Of a stretch of 64,000 nt of DNA, positions 22,912-32,194 are shown piece after piece. The stretch spans positions 1,050,668-1,114,667 of the forward strand of contig WBVU01000011.1 of assembly GCA_009192285.1 (NCBI GenBank). The letters run 5' to 3'. This DNA comes from Morchella semilibera (taxonomy: Eukaryota; Ascomycota; Pezizomycetes; Pezizales; Morchellaceae). The translations under genes were made by a program, and so were the position numbers. Position 1 is the first letter of the stretch. Each line of letters opens with the position of its first letter. The notes under the pieces were generated by a model. That model did not search any database. It had not been told where the DNA came from and saw only the letters and a program-made list of their open reading frames with translations.

Positions 22912-24017
22912 GGTATTTTTTTTTTTTTCTGTACAAGGAGAGTTATGGAATTGTTTTTTTTCTCTTGTTTTTTTCTTGTTTTTTTAGAAGGAGGGGGGGA
23001 GGTGGATAGGAAAGATTGTTGTTCTTTTGATATTATTATTGATTGTTGAGGTGGTGGTGGTGGAGGTGGTGGTGGTGGTGGGGGTTGAAGTATGAGAGAG
23101 AGAGTGTGAGAGTTTGGATGGAAGAAAGGATGGAAGCGGGTGGCTGAGGTTAGGGTTGGGGGGAGAGAGAGAGAGGTGCAGGGGGGGGACCAGAATATTC
23201 AATCAGCGCGCGTTACTTGGAGGCACGAGAGAGAGAGGGAGGGAGTATTCTGGCGCTAATTGGTAACGCGGAGGGGGAGATTTGGGGGGGGGGGGATGTG
23301 AAAGAGGAGGAGGAGGGGGGGGGGGTGAGTGGAGGGGGTTTGAAGGTGGAATATAGAATTGTGATTGATATAGAGAGACGGTGTAGTGTACTTAGTGTAC
23401 TTCTTGAGAACAAGGGCCAATAAATCGCGTATGGACATGTGACCTGGCGTTTGCCCTTTGTTCGGAGGTGCGTGTGTGGGATTAGGGATTAGGGATAAGA
23501 GAGGTAACTTTTTGATTCAGGTACGGTCTGTAATTCTTCTTCTGTCTGTAAGGCACGCACACACACACTCACAATTAGAAAAGGCACACAGTCTATATAC
23601 GGTGCACCTGTCGCTCTTTTTATATACTCAGTGCCAAGTAAGAAGTACATCATGTAGACGTACTGTACTTAGATCTTGTGGATCCGTTTAACCAACTTAC
23701 AATAGCCCATCCATGCAAGCCATCATCACTCTTGTAGCGACGACATGACTTGATACACCGCTAGCAACTGTCAATCTGCCAGAAATGATGCCAGATAGTG
23801 GATCAATGATTGATAAGATCAATCAGATTAGGTATTGATTCATGTGGCACGTGATATCATTATCCATCAGGTTCTAATCTAATCTAATCTCTGGGCGCGG
23901 GAGGGTAACAAGCACACCCCCCCCCTCAGGCTGGAGCTCTGCTGGATGCTTCCCGCCTTACCACCCACCTCATCTTCATATCCATATCTACAAACAAACC
24001 TTATAACTCAACTCATC
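22912..24017. other. shared divergent promoter region SFH1-like / RPN13
   Basis: 1.1 kb between divergent starts, rich in G runs and GA/GGT tracts (22985-23340). A CACGTG core lies at 23848-23853, and a TCTAA triple repeat at 23875-23891. Short proline/serine frames here follow from low complexity. Confidence 0.5.
23848..23853. promoter_or_regulatory. CACGTG E-box upstream of RPN13
   Basis: CACGTGAT 165 bp before the RPN13 ATG; bHLH (CBF1/USF-like) consensus. Role inferred only. Confidence 0.3.
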
Positions 24018-25480
24018 ATGGCCTCAGTACGACCTCTCATTTCAATCAAAGCCGGGAAATGTACCCAAGTTGTTAGTGATCCCCCCAAACCCGTAGCTCC
24101 CCCCCCCCCCGGTTCTCAATGCTGACGATATAATCTCTCTCTAGGGCACTCGGGTCGTTCCCTCTCCAGAACCCGGTATCCTTTACGTGTACAATGACGA
24201 CGGTATTTTACCAATATCCTGAGCTTCTAGAGAGGCCCCCCATCATTATTGACACTTTTTCCTAGAACTCCTTCATCTCTGCTGGAGACGTCGCTCTGCC
24301 ACCGAGCCCCAGCCCGAGGATGACCTGATCTGTTTCCCCTCGGACGTCACCTTCACTCCCTACACCGCCTGCACCACCGGCCGTGTCTTTGTCCTCAAGT
24401 TTGGGTCCTCCTCGCAGCGCCACTTCTTCTGGCTACAGTCAAAGGCCGAATCCGATAGCAACCCCGGACTCTGGTCCAGCCGCGACCGCCGATGGGGCGA
24501 GACCATCAACAACATCTTCCAGGGTGTGGAGGACGAGGATGACGAGATGGGCGACCCGGATGCGGAGCTTGGGAGCGACGACATCGAGGAGGAGGGCAGC
24601 GCGAGCAGAAGGGGCGGAGCAGATGGCGGTAGGGCGTAGGTCTCCTCCCCCTCCTGAGTGCCCCCCCATGCTGCATTTCTTCATTTTTTGCCCCACAATC
24701 TTTTCTTTTTCGCTTTATGGAACGGTGTGCAATGTATCATCATTCTTTTTTTCTGCTTTCCCATTCCTGTTTCTTCTCTTTTTCCCACGGGGTCTGGCCC
24801 GATAAATTGGTTGTCAGAATTTCAGGATTAAAGGCATCTCTTCCCGTGGGTAACGGGCGTGTGATTTAATGGCGAATATATGGCTGAAGTGTATATCTGA
24901 AACGTCCCTTATTTTCTTTTATACCGTCCGCAGACCACTGTAAAACAAAAAAGAAAACCCCCAACTGACCGCTCCACCCTCCACCAGAGACTCCCCCAGC
25001 CCCACCGATCCCACCAACCCCAACGACTTCCTCAAATCCCTCATCTCCTCCATCAACGTCGGCAGCGCCCCTCCCACCTCCGGCCCCTCCCGCCACCCCC
25101 AACAAACCCCCACACTAAGCCTCCACGACCTCCTCTCCACGGGCACCACCGTCCCCCTCCTACGCACCCTGCCCACCACGGCACTCGACCACCTCTGCGC
25201 CAACCTCCCCCCCGCGCTAATCCCGCGCGCCGCAACCGACACGCAGAAGCGCGACGTCCTCCAGCGCATCCTGCAGAGCCCCCAGTTCGCGCAGAGCTGC
25301 GTGAGCCTGAGCGTCGCGCTGCGGGACGGCGCGCTCCGCGGCGTCGCGGACTCCCTGCAGGTCCCGCTGCGGCCCGGCGAGGAGGCGTCCGCCCAGGACC
25401 AGGTCGAGATCTTTGTCCGTGGTGTCCGCAGGGGGGTGGAGCAGCAGGAGGGGGAGGAGGAGGAGATGGATACGGATTGA
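24018..25480 (+). CDS. RPN13: 26S proteasome ubiquitin receptor Rpn13 (ADRM1)
   Basis: 321 aa, from exons 24018-24071, 24145-24202, 24266-24628 and 24990-25480, all in phase. The N-terminal Pru domain (residues 1-115) binds ubiquitin and docks on Rpn2: KAGKCTQ, a strand GILYVYND, LLHLCWRRR, then DDLICFPSDVTF and VFVLKFGSSSQRHFFWLQ, matching the family's Pru core. An acidic linker (DEDDEMGDPD, EEEG) leads to the DEUBAD domain (about 202-310: SLHDLLSTGTTVPLLRTLP...VLQRILQSPQFAQSC), which recruits and activates the deubiquitinase Uch37/UCHL5. Presence of DEUBAD, absent in budding yeast, suggests an Uch37 partner in this fungus. The third intron is 361 nt, much longer than any other intron here; I placed its acceptor at CCAGAG|AC because only that keeps frame. 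Confidence 0.88.
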
Positions 25481-25774
25481 GGCGGGTACTGATGCTGCTT
25501 GTTCTGTAGAGGAATGATGATGGTTTCTCTCCCTTTTTGTTCTCGGTGACTTGTGTGATTTGTTGTCGTGAATGTAGCCCATAAATGCCCGCCCGCCATT
25601 CCATTCTGGCACCGAGCCACGGACTCATGTAGACCGCCCATCCAGCGGACCTCCCTGAGAGTACTTGTATTTCCACTGTAGTCCACCGCAGCCCGCAGCC
25701 GCAGTCCACAGCCGCAACGGGTATGAAGTATGAAGTATGTACTTATGTACACAACCACCGACAGCGGGCCACCC

Positions 25775-25840
25775 ATATCTACATATCTACATATCTACAT
25801 ATCTACATATCTACATATCTACATATCTACATATCTACAT
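25775..25840. repeat. (ATATCTAC)n octamer microsatellite
   Basis: Eight perfect tandem octamers in the RPN13 3' flank; readable in all three frames as YISTYLHI-like peptides, which are artefacts. Confidence 0.9.
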
Positions 25841-26070
25841 CCATACATGTATCTATCTATCTACACCGCATACAGACTTACACCGGGCCCGGTACGCGCG
25901 CCGAGTACGTACTTCATGCCCATCCACACCCGGGCCCGGCCCGGCCCGCACGACCCGACCCGCAGACCCAGACCCCCACATCCCCATCTATACAGTACAT
26001 AGCCAACCCTAGCCAACCCTAGCCGCCCGCCTGCACAATAACCGGGCGGGCTCGTGACACGCTACAACAC

Positions 26071-26088
26071 CGAGTGATGCGCCATGAC
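26071..26088 (+). repeat. dispersed 18-bp motif copy
   Basis: CGAGTGAT-GCGC-CATGAC, exact consensus, between the convergent RPN13 and asparagine-synthetase-like genes. Confidence 0.7.
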
Positions 26089-26778
26089 GCCGCACTGCTA
26101 CAGCAGAGGGGGCGGGCGGTAAACAAGCCCTTCTCTCTCTGTGTAGTAGTAGTGGTAATGGGCTGGGCTATGGGCTATGGGCTTCTATCTATGTACATCT
26201 ATATTATATACGCCCATCCGGGGGGGTATACAGCCCGGCGCGCCTTACCCATTCCCTACCCATCCCATATATACCATACACCTATCTACACCCGTCCGTC
26301 AGTCAGCCAGTCCGTCAGTCCGTCAGTCCGTTAACCAGTCGGCACCACACACACACACCCGCAGCCTCAGACTTGCCTTTCACCAATCACAGCTCCCCCG
26401 CCGCCGGGCAGGCGGCAGGCAGGCGGCAGCCAAAGCAAAGCCCCCATCACGCCCCCCCCCCCTCCTCCTCCTCCTGCTCCTGCTCCTCCTCCCCCCATTC
26501 CGGATAGGTTACCCGCGGGCGGGAAACGCTTGTCGCGGACCGGCGGCAGCTCTAGCTGCGCAGCCAGCGGGGGAGGGAGAGGGAAGAAAAGAGAGAGAAA
26601 GAAGGGAAGGAAGGGAACGCCCAGGAACTCCGCACTGCGCCGCCGCCGCCGCCGCCGCCGCGGCCGCGGGGCCCCAGGGGCGTCAGCCCACCGGGGGCAG
26701 AGCTCAAAAGTATCTGGTGTCATCACCGGCCGCCTGCACCACCGTCCAAAGCAAAGGGGGGGGGGGGGAAACTCACAC

Positions 26779-28397
26779 CTACGCCAGCTCCATGGTCCCC
26801 TTGACCCTCCCGCTCTGCATCCTAGCGCTCCTACTCCCAAACTGGACAGCCCTCTTCGGCTCCGCCGCAACGCGGGGGACGCCCACCGCCGCCGCCAGCG
26901 CCCTCAACAGGGCCTTATCCCTCTTCCCGCCGATGCGCACGCGCACGCACCACGCCACGACGGCCTCGTCCAGAAACGGGTAGCGCGCCTCGCGGCCCCA
27001 ATGCGCAAGCACCCTGTCATCGCGGCCTAGGTTCCGGCGGCCCAGGCGCGCCACGTCCGTCTGCAGCTCCGCTGCAAGCCCCGCGGCGCCCGCGCGCCGG
27101 AATGCCGTGGCGTGGCGGGCATAGCCGCCTAGCAGCTCGTCGGCGCCGAGGCCCGAGAGCAGCGTGCGCGCGGGGGTGGTGTACGCGGGGCTGGCGCCGC
27201 GGGAGGCAAAGTAGAATGCCGCGGCGATGGAGAGGTCCATCTCCGTGTTGTGCGGGTGCATCAGGGACACTATCGTGTCCCTGTGCTCGCGCAGCGTGTG
27301 CAGCGGGACGTTGATGGCCACGAGGCGCCATTCGCGGCCGGGACACACCTGGGTGATTTCGGCGTGGGACCTGCGGCCCGTGATGCGGTCTGGGCAGAGC
27401 TCGTACGGGTCTTCGGCGTGGTGGTTGTGGTGGTGCTTCTTGCGGGCGTCGATGACGCGCGGGTTCTCGAAGGCGACGTTGAGGAGGTCTATGGGCTCGG
27501 CGGGGGGGAGGCAGTCGTGGGCTAGCCGGGCCAGGACCGTGCAGTCGAGGCCTCCCGAGAAGAGGACCGCAAGCCGGACGCCGCCCTGCGGCGGGGGCGG
27601 GATGTCCCTGACGCGGGTGTGGACGCTCTGCTTGAGGAGGCGGCCGAAGGCTTGCACCTCCTCCTCTGTCGGGCCCGTCTCTGCGTCCGCGTCCGTGACG
27701 CCGGTGTCCAGCTTCCCGAACGGCATTCTCTACATACAGGTAAGTATCAATATCAAAATGAGGGAGAGAGGTGAAATACCATATATCTCCCAGTCCCCGC
27801 CTCCCCCTCCCACACCCAGGGCACCACCCCGCTGTCCCCGCCCCCAACACCCACCCAGCACACGCCCAGCACGCCGACCTCCTCCCACGCGGGCCCCCCA
27901 TCCCCCACACTCGCAATCTCCACGCCGCCCCCGTCCTGCAGCCGCCTCCACAGCAGGCTCCTCCTGCCCAACACATCGCGGCCGTACCACAGCGTCGCCG
28001 CCGGCGCGTCCCAATACACCATTGCCCAGGGGCCCTCTATGCTCTGCAGCACGCCCGGGACGTCCGTGTGCCCGCGCAGCAGCAGGCGGAACACCTCCTG
28101 CGCGTCGTTGACCCCCGGCTCGAGGGGCGTGCCGGCGATGCGCCACGCCTCGCCGTTCCAGCAGAGGACGGAGCCTGTTGCTGCGTCGGTCAGGGGCTGC
28201 CGGGTGAGGGGGTGCTGCGGCGGGCCGCGCAGGGAGAGCACCGAGGAGGTGAAGGTGAGGGTGTGCGAGGAGGGGAGGTGCTCGGTGCGGTGGGTGTGTA
28301 GATGGTCTGGGCCGCGCTGGGAGATGCGGGCTATGATTGTCGGGGAGGGAGAAGAAGAGGCGGAGGAGGGGAGGAGGGTGAAGTGGATTCCGCACAT
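26779..28397 (-). CDS. asparagine synthetase domain-containing protein (ASNSD1/YML096W-like)
   Basis: Two exons (27780-28397, 26779-27729; intron GTATTT...TATGTAG) give 522 aa. The N-terminal class II glutamine amidotransferase domain starts MCGIHF with the nucleophile Cys2 directly after Met1 and has SQRGPDHL, SVLCWNGE and EGPWAMVYWD, the expected glutaminase strands. The C-terminal synthetase-like domain carries the PP-loop LFSGGLDC (SGGLD at 264-268), LSGLGADELLGGY and REARYPFLDE. Layout matches the ASNSD1 family (asparagine synthetase domain-containing protein 1), which is distinct from true asparagine synthetase (longer, with different loops); biochemical role in this family is not settled. 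Strongly GC-rich codon use, like its neighbours. It is divergent to CIA1 over a 213-bp shared promoter. Confidence 0.88.
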
Positions 28398-28610
28398 TGT
28401 GTTGGTGTGTGTTTATGTGTATTTAGTTTAATATTAAGTTGTTATTTATATAGCGATCGGTTGCTGACAACGGCATTGTGCGATAAGACGAATTTAAGCT
28501 GCGGGCCCCGGTCGCAGCGATAAGAAAGACGCCCCGCACCGACTCCAAGATAATTATAAAATCCGGTATAAACATCTCGATATAAACCCGCACAAACAAT
28601 TCCCAACAAC
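28398..28610. promoter_or_regulatory. bidirectional promoter, ASNSD1-like / CIA1
   Basis: Only 213 bp separate the two divergent ATGs, so both core promoters must lie here. The interval is notably more AT-rich than the flanking coding sequence, with TATAA-type words near 28444 and 28552-28582. Confidence 0.55.
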
Positions 28611-29678
28611 ATGCGCCTCAAACGCATCACCGCCCTCCCCCCGCACCAAGACCGCGCCTGGAGCGTCGCAGTGCACCCGACGCTCCCGCTCCTCGCCAGC
28701 GCCTCCTCCGACCGCACCTGCCGCATCACCTCCCTACGCACCTACGCCCCCCTGAGCACCCTCGACGGCGGGCACAAGCGCAGCATCCGCGCCCTCTCCT
28801 GGCAGCCCACCCCCGCGCCCACCACCTCCTCCTCCACCCTCGCAACCGGCTCCTTCGACGCCACAGCCGGCATCTGGCACCGCCCCGACTCCAGCACCGA
28901 CTGGGACTTCACCGTCGTCCTCGACGGCCACGAGAACGAGGTCAAGAGCGTCTCCTGGAGCCCCGGCGGCACGCACCTCGCCACCTGCAGCCGCGACAAG
29001 ACCGTCTGGATCTGGGAGGAGCTCTCGACCGACAGCTACGAGACCGTGGCCGTCCTCCAGGAGCACACCCAGGACGTAAAGTGCGTGAGCTGGCACCCTC
29101 GCGAGCTGCTCCTCGCCAGCAGCAGCTACGACAACAGCGTGCGCCTGTGGCGCGAGGACGTGGACGACTGGGCGTGCTGCGCGGTGCTGGACGGCCACGC
29201 GGGCACCGTGTGGTGCGTTGTGTTTGAGGCGCGGGGCGCGCAGGAGCGCCTGGCGAGCTGCTCCGACGACGGGAGCGTCAGGGTGTGGGTGCGGACTGCG
29301 CGGTCCGATGATGCGCGCGGCGGGGGGGCGCCGCCGAGTATCTTGCGTGGGAGGCCGGTCGAGGAGACGTGGGTGCTGCAGGCGGTGCTGCCGGCTGTAC
29401 ACACCAGGGCTATATATTCTGTTGCCTGGAGCGGCGTGAGCGGGCGTATTGTCAGCTGCGGGGGCGACGGGAGGGTCGTTGTGTATGAGGAGGTGGAGGC
29501 GGGCGGGGAGTGGAGGGTCGTGGCCGAGCTGGAGGGCGCGCACGGCGTCTACGAGGTCAACTGTGTGGCGTGGAGCAAGCGCTGGGATAAGGGGGCGGGG
29601 GAGGGGGAGGAGGAGGAGGAGATTATAGTGAGCTGCGGGGACGACGGGGTGGTGAACGTGTGGGAGCTGGCGGAGTAG
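28611..29678 (+). CDS. CIA1: cytosolic Fe-S cluster assembly WD40 protein Cia1/CIAO1
   Basis: Single-exon, 355 aa, seven-bladed WD40 propeller. It belongs to the CIA targeting complex (with Cia2 and Mms19), which delivers Fe-S clusters to cytosolic and nuclear apoproteins. Blades are readable as AWSVAVHPTLPLLASASSDRT, RALSWQP...ATGSFDATAGIWH, VKSVSWSPGGTHLATCSRDKTVWIWE, VKCVSWHPRELLLASSSYDNSVRLW, VWCVVF...LASCSDDGSVRVW, YSVAWSGVSGRIVSCGGDGRVVVYE and NCVAWSK...IVSCGDDGVVNVWE. The SRDKTVWIWE and ELLLASSSYDNSVRLW phrases are hallmarks of Cia1. Length matches the fungal family. Codons end almost only in C or G. An acidic insert (EGEEEEE) interrupts the last blade. Confidence 0.93.
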   Translation: MRLKRITALPPHQDRAWSVAVHPTLPLLASASSDRTCRITSLRTYAPLSTLDGGHKRSIRALSWQPTPAPTTSSSTLATGSFDATAGIWHRPDSSTDWDFTVVLDGHENEVKSVSWSPGGTHLATCSRDKTVWIWEELSTDSYETVAVLQEHTQDVKCVSWHPRELLLASSSYDNSVRLWREDVDDWACCAVLDGHAGTVWCVVFEARGAQERLASCSDDGSVRVWVRTARSDDARGGGAPPSILRGRPVEETWVLQAVLPAVHTRAIYSVAWSGVSGRIVSCGGDGRVVVYEEVEAGGEWRVVAELEGAHGVYEVNCVAWSKRWDKGAGEGEEEEEIIVSCGDDGVVNVWELAE

Positions 29679-29781
29679 TTAGCACTAGGGGTTAATAGAC
29701 TAGATAGACCACCGCCCCCAAAAACAAGCGACATCAATCATTGCAGGGTCTACACATATGAAAACAGCAATATTCCGGGTA

Positions 29782-29799
29782 CGAGTGACAGCCCATGAC
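29782..29799 (+). repeat. dispersed 18-bp motif copy
   Basis: CGAGTGAC-AGCC-CATGAC, 104 bp past the CIA1 stop. Confidence 0.7.
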
Positions 29800-29834
29800 C
29801 CCTGCCTGCACGTACACCTTGCGGGCCAACGCAT

Positions 29835-29852
29835 CGAGTGACGGCCCGTGAA
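29835..29852 (+). repeat. dispersed 18-bp motif copy
   Basis: CGAGTGAC-GGCC-CGTGAA, same strand as and 53 bp after the copy at 29782. Confidence 0.65.
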
Positions 29853-31180
29853 GCCTCTGCCCTCCGTGCGGGTGTCCGGGTAATACAGAAGCCCCCCCCA
29901 CCATGCCGCAGCCAACAACCCAACACATACATACATACAGCCACAACTCGCCCGCACTATTATCCCCGGCCAAGAGTATTTACACCGCCCGCCCCCTCCC
30001 CACGCCCGGGGCCTTTTCTCAGCACCCAGCCCAAGAGAGGGCGAGAAACGGGCTCCAGCAAGACCACGCGCAAAAAGGAGTGGTAATACAGGCCGGCCGT
30101 AGAGAGGCAGGAAGCCCACCACCACCACCGCCGGATGGATAGATGGACCCCAACGAGCCTCGCCCCGCCGAACCGAAGCCATCCGACCCCCAGGAGCGGG
30201 ACGACACTACAAGAAACCACGAGTGAAAGAAAGCCAGCCACACGTACGTCCCGCCCGTCCCGCCGTGGTCCAGCCTTAAGGCCGGTACCGCACGTCAGGG
30301 TTCATAAGTATACGGGTGACAGCAAAGTCCGTGATGACCTACGACATGCCCGCCCATGCCCCCCCCCCCCCCCACCCCCATACGAGGTATGACCACCCAT
30401 AAGCCACAGCTCCGTAGGGCCGCTTGCCCTCTCCATACATACCTACAGCCAACACAGCCCCGAGGGGCCACCACCAGCAACACAAACACCACCCCTTCGT
30501 GAGCGGTACTCTCTAGATAGAGCCATCTATCCGCTGACAAAGTGTGGGGTTTGTTACATGCAGTTATTCAACAAGTGCGTAGGTGACGGCACAGCAGTAT
30601 GCGTTCGCTGCAGGTCGAATTGAAGGGTCAAAGGCCTCACTCTTCCCTTACCAGTCCATCCAGGACATTGGTTTTCACAGCCTTGCCATGATAGATATTA
30701 GATACACCCCGACCTCAGGTGTTACTGTGGCGGACATAAGATCTAGACACAGCCACCACCCACCTCTGAATGGCCGTCCGCCAAACTGCTACAGAACGTA
30801 CGTACCGTAGACACGAGCAGAAGGCATCCTACCAGGCCCCACACCGAACAGAGCAGCGGCCCCGAAAGTCTGTCCAGTTGGCTATAAAACCCACCGAGAG
30901 TGTATGCCAAGCATCACTGGTAATCACTCGCACGCCGGTAATGATCGACCGGATAGCCAGTTTTTGTTTACATCCATTAATTGTCCGGATAGCTATATAT
31001 AGCCCAGTTATCACTCCCAGTTGATTTCGTAAATACATGAAGCACAAAAAAGGCGAAACTATTTACCGTGTAGAAAAAAGTGTGCACGTGAATAAAACGG
31101 AATATTAAACATGAAGGGCATGAAAGACATGAAAAAGAAAAGAAAGCCCCCAAACACCATATGCCCCCCCCCTCCCCCCA

Positions 31181-32194
31181 TCACACCGGAGGAGAAGGAA
31201 GAGTACACACCTCCGCCGCCACACTCTTCCACTCCTCAAACAGCCTCCCCAGCAACGGATGCGCCTTCGGCTGCAGCACCTTAATATCCCGCACCTCAAC
31301 ATCCCACGGCTTCCCAAACGCCGTGAAATGCACCACCTCAGCCACGCCATACAGCCTCTCCATCTGCGCGCCATTGAGCGCAGGCCTCGTCTGCGTCCCC
31401 CCCTCGAACCACCCGGGCACGTCCAGCGACTCCCAGTGACTATTGAGCGTGCAGTAGCGGCCCGGGAGGACGAGGATCCGCTTCCCAAACACGCGGTTGA
31501 CCAGATCCATGTCGTACTCGTTCCTGCGAATGTTTCTGAGGGCGTCGTCGACGAGGTCCCACAGCTGCGGCGACAGCTCCGCGACAATCAGCGTCGTGGT
31601 CACGCCGCTCCCGTCCTGCCAGTATGCGAGGGGCGCCGCGAGCTCCGCGGGCGGGAGGTGGAAGAGGTGGTCGAGGTTCTTGAGGATGAGCTGGTCGGCG
31701 TCGAGGACGATGATGCGCTGCAGGTCCGGCTGCACGGCGTGGAGGTGCAGGGCGCGGAGCTTGAGGAGGACCTGGCGGTAGTAGGAGGCGCCGCCGGGGG
31801 CGAGGGGGGGGGCCTCGTCGAGGACTACGGAGAGGCCGGCGGCGCGCGCGGCGGCGAGAGTGGTGTTTGAGACGCTGCGGCTCACGAGGAGGATCCCGGG
31901 GTGGGTGCTGTTGAGGGTGTGGCGGAGGCGGTGGAAATTGACGATTGCGGAGCAGGCGTAGACGCTGTTGGTGGCGTAGAAGACGTAGGCGAACCTGGAG
32001 GGGGGGCTTGGTGGTGGGGAGGCGGAGGCGGAGGGTGGTGGTGGGGCGAGGAGGGGACCAGTGGGGATGAGGTCTGGGTGGAGCGGCGTGGGGTGAAGGG
32101 TATATTCGGATGGTGGGGGCCAGGAATGAGAGATCAGATACCAGGTTAGGAACACCAGGGGGAATATGAAGAGGGCAGTGTTTCTATGCAGCAT
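31181..32194 (-). CDS. GT8-like type II membrane glycosyltransferase
   Basis: Single-exon, 337 aa from the ATG at 32194. A single N-terminal anchor (ALFIFPLVFLTWYLISH, residues 7-23), then a proline-rich stem (26-65) and a luminal catalytic domain. The domain starts FAYVFYATNSVYACSAIVNFHRLR, has YYRQVLLKLRAL, and the metal-binding DxD at 165-167 (IIVLDADQLILKNLDHLF), followed by TTLIVAEL, YDMDLVNRVF, LPGRYCTLN and, near the end, VVHFTAFGKPWD. This is the glycogenin / GNT1-like GT8 architecture, so a Golgi sugar transferase (for example GlcNAc- or glucosyl-) is likely; donor and acceptor are unknown. An upstream in-frame extension exists but starts at a non-ATG codon in a polyproline run and is rejected. 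Confidence 0.85.
   Translation of the reverse strand: MLHRNTALFIFPLVFLTWYLISHSWPPPSEYTLHPTPLHPDLIPTGPLLAPPPPSASASPPPSPPSRFAYVFYATNSVYACSAIVNFHRLRHTLNSTHPGILLVSRSVSNTTLAAARAAGLSVVLDEAPPLAPGGASYYRQVLLKLRALHLHAVQPDLQRIIVLDADQLILKNLDHLFHLPPAELAAPLAYWQDGSGVTTTLIVAELSPQLWDLVDDALRNIRRNEYDMDLVNRVFGKRILVLPGRYCTLNSHWESLDVPGWFEGGTQTRPALNGAQMERLYGVAEVVHFTAFGKPWDVEVRDIKVLQPKAHPLLGRLFEEWKSVAAEVCTLPSPPV

Larger units (their letters stand above)
25481..26778. other. intergenic with microsatellites, between convergent genes
   Basis: No gene seen. Contains the 8-bp tandem array at 25775-25840, GGGCCCGG-rich sequence, tandem CAACCCTAGC units near 26005, a motif copy at 26071-26088, and GTCAGTCC repeats at 26285-26340. 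Confidence 0.5.
29679..31180. other. intergenic region with two tandem 18-bp motif copies
   Basis: Convergent flank between CIA1 and the glycosyltransferase gene. Two motif copies stand 53 bp apart just after CIA1 (29782-29799, 29835-29852), and a weaker minus copy at 30913-30930. C run at 30361-30373. No gene recognised. Confidence 0.5.

Noticed and set aside
25775-26012. Three overlapping frames with YISTYLHI-type repeats
   Set aside because: They are translations of the (ATATCTAC)n microsatellite in three frames.
26177-28431. Long plus-strand open frames across 26.2-28.4 kb (up to 294 aa)
   Set aside because: They lie opposite the asparagine-synthetase-like gene, are Arg/Pro/Ala-rich and arise from its extreme GC wobble bias; no domain is recognisable.
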